Below, one piece after another: positions 39,815-41,899 of a DNA stretch of 41,899 nucleotides. The translations under genes and the position numbers were made by a program. The stretch's first letter is position 1. The number at the start of each line of letters is the position of its first letter. The notes under the pieces are model-generated. The model did not search any database, was not told the DNA's origin, and saw nothing but the letters and a program-made list of their open reading frames with translations. Source of the DNA: an uncultured Paenibacillaceae bacterium (GTDB taxonomy: Bacteria; Bacillota; Bacilli; Paenibacillales; DA-C8); the NCBI GenBank assembly GCA_937957685.1, contig CALGAO010000017.1, forward strand, positions 1 to 41,899, read 5' to 3'.

Positions 39815-39899
39815 TTGAAGTCGAAGGTGCAAGCGGCAGTCTGAAGATTGGCTGCAACGAGAAGACGGATACTCTGGGACATGGGAGGGGTGTGCAAGG

Positions 39900-40982
39900 A
39901 TGATCACGATCAGCCTGTGTATGATCGTCAAGAATGAAGAAGCGGTGCTGGCGCGCTGCCTGGACTCCGTATATGATCTCGTCGATGAGATCAACATCGT
40001 CGATACCGGCTCGACGGACCGGACGGTCGAGATAGCCAGACGGTATACGGATCGGGTGTTTTTCTTCGAGTGGAACGGGAGATTCGCCGACGCGCGCAAC
40101 GAATCTTTCAAATATGCGACGAAGGACTATATCCTGTACCTCGATGCGGATGACGTCATCCTCGAGGAAGACCGGAAGAAGCTGCGCGAGCTGAAGGAGA
40201 CGCTCGATCCGAGCGTCGATTCGGTGTCGATGTTCTACGATGCCGGCACGGACGAGTACGGCAACGTGACGCTGCGCTATCGCCGCAACCGGCTCGTCAA
40301 GCGGTCCCGAAACTTCCGTTGGGAGGGGGACTGCCATCAATATCTGAATGTGTACGGCAAGATCATCAACGCTGACATCTCCATCACACACAAAAAAATC
40401 AGGCACTCCGTTGGCAGAAACCTGAGCATCTACAGGAACAGGATCGCTCGTGGCGACAAGTTCACGGCACGGGACTATTTCTACTATGGCAATGAGCTGC
40501 GCGAGAATCAGCTTTATGAGGAAGCGATCGAGAGCTACAGGAAAAATATAGAAATGAAGGAAGGCTGGGTGGAGGACAAGATCTTCGCCTGCATCAATAT
40601 GTCGGACTGCTATCGCTTCCTGGGCCAGGCAGACAAGGAGCTGGAGGCGCTGCTCATGAGCTTCCGCTTCGGCAAGCCGAAGCCGGAGGCGTTGTCGCGG
40701 ATCGGGTATCATTTCTATCGCAAGAAGGATTATCGCACGGCCATCTACTGGTACAAGGCGGCAACGATGCACGAGCCGGACAGCAACCAGTGGAGCTTCA
40801 GCTATCCGGCGTATTATACGTGGTACCCGCATCTGCATCTCTGCGTCTGCTATTACCATCTCGGCGATTATCAGAAGGCTTACGAGCACAATGAGGAAGC
40901 GAGGAAATATCGGCCGCAGGATTCGCATGTGCTGCATAACAAGAAGCTGCTGGAGTCCAAACTTGGGCTGGCTGAAGCGTAA
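39900..40982 (+). CDS. Family 2 glycosyltransferase with TPR-like C-terminus
   Basis: 360 residues. The GT2 domain (about 1-230) begins ISLCMIVKNEEAVLARC, with VDTGSTDRT and the DxD-type YLDADD. The C-terminal region (about 190-355) has TPR-like helical pairs (FYYGNELRENQLYEEAIESY, HLHLCVCYYHLGDYQKAYEHN). This layout is seen in SunS-like enzymes that glycosylate proteins directly. The next gene encodes a Thr-rich collagen-like protein, a plausible acceptor (inference). GGGAGGGG precedes ATG 39900. Confidence 0.9.
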   Translation: MITISLCMIVKNEEAVLARCLDSVYDLVDEINIVDTGSTDRTVEIARRYTDRVFFFEWNGRFADARNESFKYATKDYILYLDADDVILEEDRKKLRELKETLDPSVDSVSMFYDAGTDEYGNVTLRYRRNRLVKRSRNFRWEGDCHQYLNVYGKIINADISITHKKIRHSVGRNLSIYRNRIARGDKFTARDYFYYGNELRENQLYEEAIESYRKNIEMKEGWVEDKIFACINMSDCYRFLGQADKELEALLMSFRFGKPKPEALSRIGYHFYRKKDYRTAIYWYKAATMHEPDSNQWSFSYPAYYTWYPHLHLCVCYYHLGDYQKAYEHNEEARKYRPQDSHVLHNKKLLESKLGLAEA

Positions 40983-41014
40983 AAATGCGCGGGTTTCCTG
41001 AGTGATATGCCGGG

Positions 41015-41042
41015 ACAAGTATGTTCGAGGCCTCATATGGTG
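41015..41042 (+). promoter_or_regulatory. Possible mother-cell (sigma-K/E type) promoter of the collagen-like gene
   Basis: CATATGGT (41034-41041) fits the CATANNNT -10 of mother-cell sporulation factors, and AC (41015-41016) lies 17 bp upstream as in sigma-K promoters. These short motifs occur by chance; the downstream gene type is the main reason to note it. Confidence 0.3.
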
Positions 41043-41048
41043 TAGAAG

Positions 41049-41072
41049 GTTTCATGCTCAGCAGCATGAAAC
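41049..41072 (+). other. Perfect 10-bp hairpin before the collagen-like gene
   Basis: GTTTCATGCT (41049-41058) pairs with AGCATGAAAC (41063-41072) across CAGC. No T run follows. In the mRNA it would sit just before the ribosome binding site, so it may protect the 5' end or serve as an operator. Confidence 0.6.
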
Positions 41073-41096
41073 ACTATGCAAAAAGGGGTGAAACGG

Positions 41097-41899
41097 TTGA
41101 CGATCGACAATCGCATGGTCAACAGCAGTTTCGAGACGGGGCAGTTTGATCCGTGGGTGCCGTTCAATGCTACGATCACGACGGAACACAGCCATCTCGG
41201 ATACTTCAGCGTGTTGATGCCAGGCGGTCCGGAGAACTCCTATATCTTTCAGATAGCGCCAGTGAGCCCGGGCGAGAACTTCGAGCTTATCGTTTCTCTG
41301 GCCAAGCGCGGTCCGGGGGAAAGTCCTGCTGTCAGCCTGAGCGTTGAATATTACGATGCTGCATTCAATTTCATCGAATATCAGCTCATTCGCGTGATCG
41401 ATGACGGCAGGCTTCCGAGCGTGGAGACGGACGACTGGACGGAGTTCTACGCGACGACAGGTCCTGCGCCGGCGAATGCGGCGTTTGTCTTCGTGCTGGT
41501 GAACAAACTGCCTCGGCCGGTCAGCGCTGATGTGCTGGTCGACGACGTGTCGCTGTTGGCCTCCTCTGATTCAGGCGGAGTTGGTCCGACGGGTCCGACA
41601 GGCCCGACGGGCGCTACAGGCGCAACGGGTGCCACAGGTGCAACGGGTCCGACGGGTGCTACAGGTGCAACAGGTGTGACAGGTGCGACAGGTGCAACGG
41701 GCGCTACGGGTCCGACGGGTGCGACAGGTCCGACAGGTCCGACGGGCGCAACAGGCGCAACGGGTGCAACGGGTGCGACAGGTCCGACGGGCGCAACAGG
41801 CGCAACGGGTGCGACAGGAGCAACGGGCGCTACAGGCGCAACGGGTGCCACAGGTGCAACGGGTCCGACGGGTGCTACAGGTGCAACAGGTGTGACAGG
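41097..41899 (+). CDS. Collagen-like surface protein with N-terminal NTTRR-like domain (3' end outside window)
   Basis: 267 codons are visible. It starts at TTG 41097, eight bases after AAGGGG; ATG 41115 is an alternative. Residues ~1-160 form a beta-rich domain (NRMVNSSFETGQFDPW, later ADVLVDDVSLL) like the Firmicute domain found in front of triple-helix repeats. After SSDSGGV, 35 uninterrupted Gly-X-Thr triplets follow (41583 on): X is Ala (24), Pro (9) or Val (2), and Y is always Thr. A 74-bp stretch (41610-41683) recurs exactly at 41826-41899, a 216-bp (24-triplet) period. Such proteins form glycosylated trimeric filaments on spores (BclA type). The neighbouring glycosyltransferases fit this. 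The gene runs off the window. Confidence 0.9.
   Translation, partial: MTIDNRMVNSSFETGQFDPWVPFNATITTEHSHLGYFSVLMPGGPENSYIFQIAPVSPGENFELIVSLAKRGPGESPAVSLSVEYYDAAFNFIEYQLIRVIDDGRLPSVETDDWTEFYATTGPAPANAAFVFVLVNKLPRPVSADVLVDDVSLLASSDSGGVGPTGPTGPTGATGATGATGATGPTGATGATGVTGATGATGATGPTGATGPTGPTGATGATGATGATGPTGATGATGATGATGATGATGATGATGPTGATGATGVT

Noticed and set aside
41447..41851. Minus-strand Val/Ala/Pro repeat protein
   Set aside because: It is the antisense of the Gly-X-Thr collagen tract; the plus-strand reading has a ribosome binding site and an N-terminal domain.

Overview
The window reads as chromosomal DNA of a spore-forming, moderately GC-rich Firmicute, most likely a member of the Paenibacillaceae. 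The support is: Bacillales-type housekeeping proteins (YneF, NtdP-like DUF402, CccB-like lipoprotein cytochrome, GdnC/GdnD pair, HmoA-like haem monooxygenase); strong AGGAGG ribosome binding sites with frequent GTG/TTG starts; YesM/YesN-type two-component genes beside sugar-binding proteins; and a Gly-X-Thr collagen-like surface protein. The genus assignment is inference. No insertion sequence, phage gene, tRNA, rRNA or CRISPR array was recognised.

Layout. (1) 1-360 is a seven-copy tandem array of 51-bp units, each carrying a perfect A-loop hairpin; it is followed by a Fur-box promoter and hmoA. (2) 1032-2564 holds nadE and acpS, separated by a repeat-rich spacer. (3) 2694-8930 holds two extracellular solute-binding proteins interleaved with a YesM-like kinase and a YesN-like regulator, with no permease genes. 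(4) 9129-10698 (minus strand) holds a CccB-like cytochrome c and a divergent TrpD2-like protein. (5) 11060-23131 is a long catabolic operon behind a large palindromic operator: TetR regulator with a C-terminal extension, isochorismatase-family hydrolase, SsuB/SsuC-like ABC transporter with a lipoprotein receptor, MFS carrier, HyuB, HyuA and an M20 hydrolase. It looks built to import a small cyclic amide or imide, or a ketone-like compound, open or carboxylate it with ATP, and hydrolyse the product. (6) 23268-24953 holds a small membrane protein, a PH-domain protein, and a guanidine-I riboswitch driving a GdnC/GdnD exporter pair. (7) 24999-34838 is largely core genes: mutY, a phosphoesterase, sodA, a GNAT, ntdP, a signal peptidase, rnhA, queG, an HD-GYP-like gene, yneF, folE and an IclR regulator. 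(8) 34839-35683 is an 845-bp non-coding region with tandem terminators, a second hairpin array (52-bp period) and a third repeat family. (9) 35684-41899 is a tightly overlapped sugar-modification and glycosyltransferase cluster. It ends in a collagen-like gene with an N-terminal domain and at least 35 uninterrupted Gly-X-Thr triplets, running off the window.

The best candidates for new biology are the two A-loop hairpin arrays, the hydantoinase/carboxylase-like operon (HyuB with a fused Cys-rich ribbon, TetR with a possible flavodoxin-like domain, M20 lacking usual ligands), and the glycan cluster next to the Thr-rich collagen-like protein.
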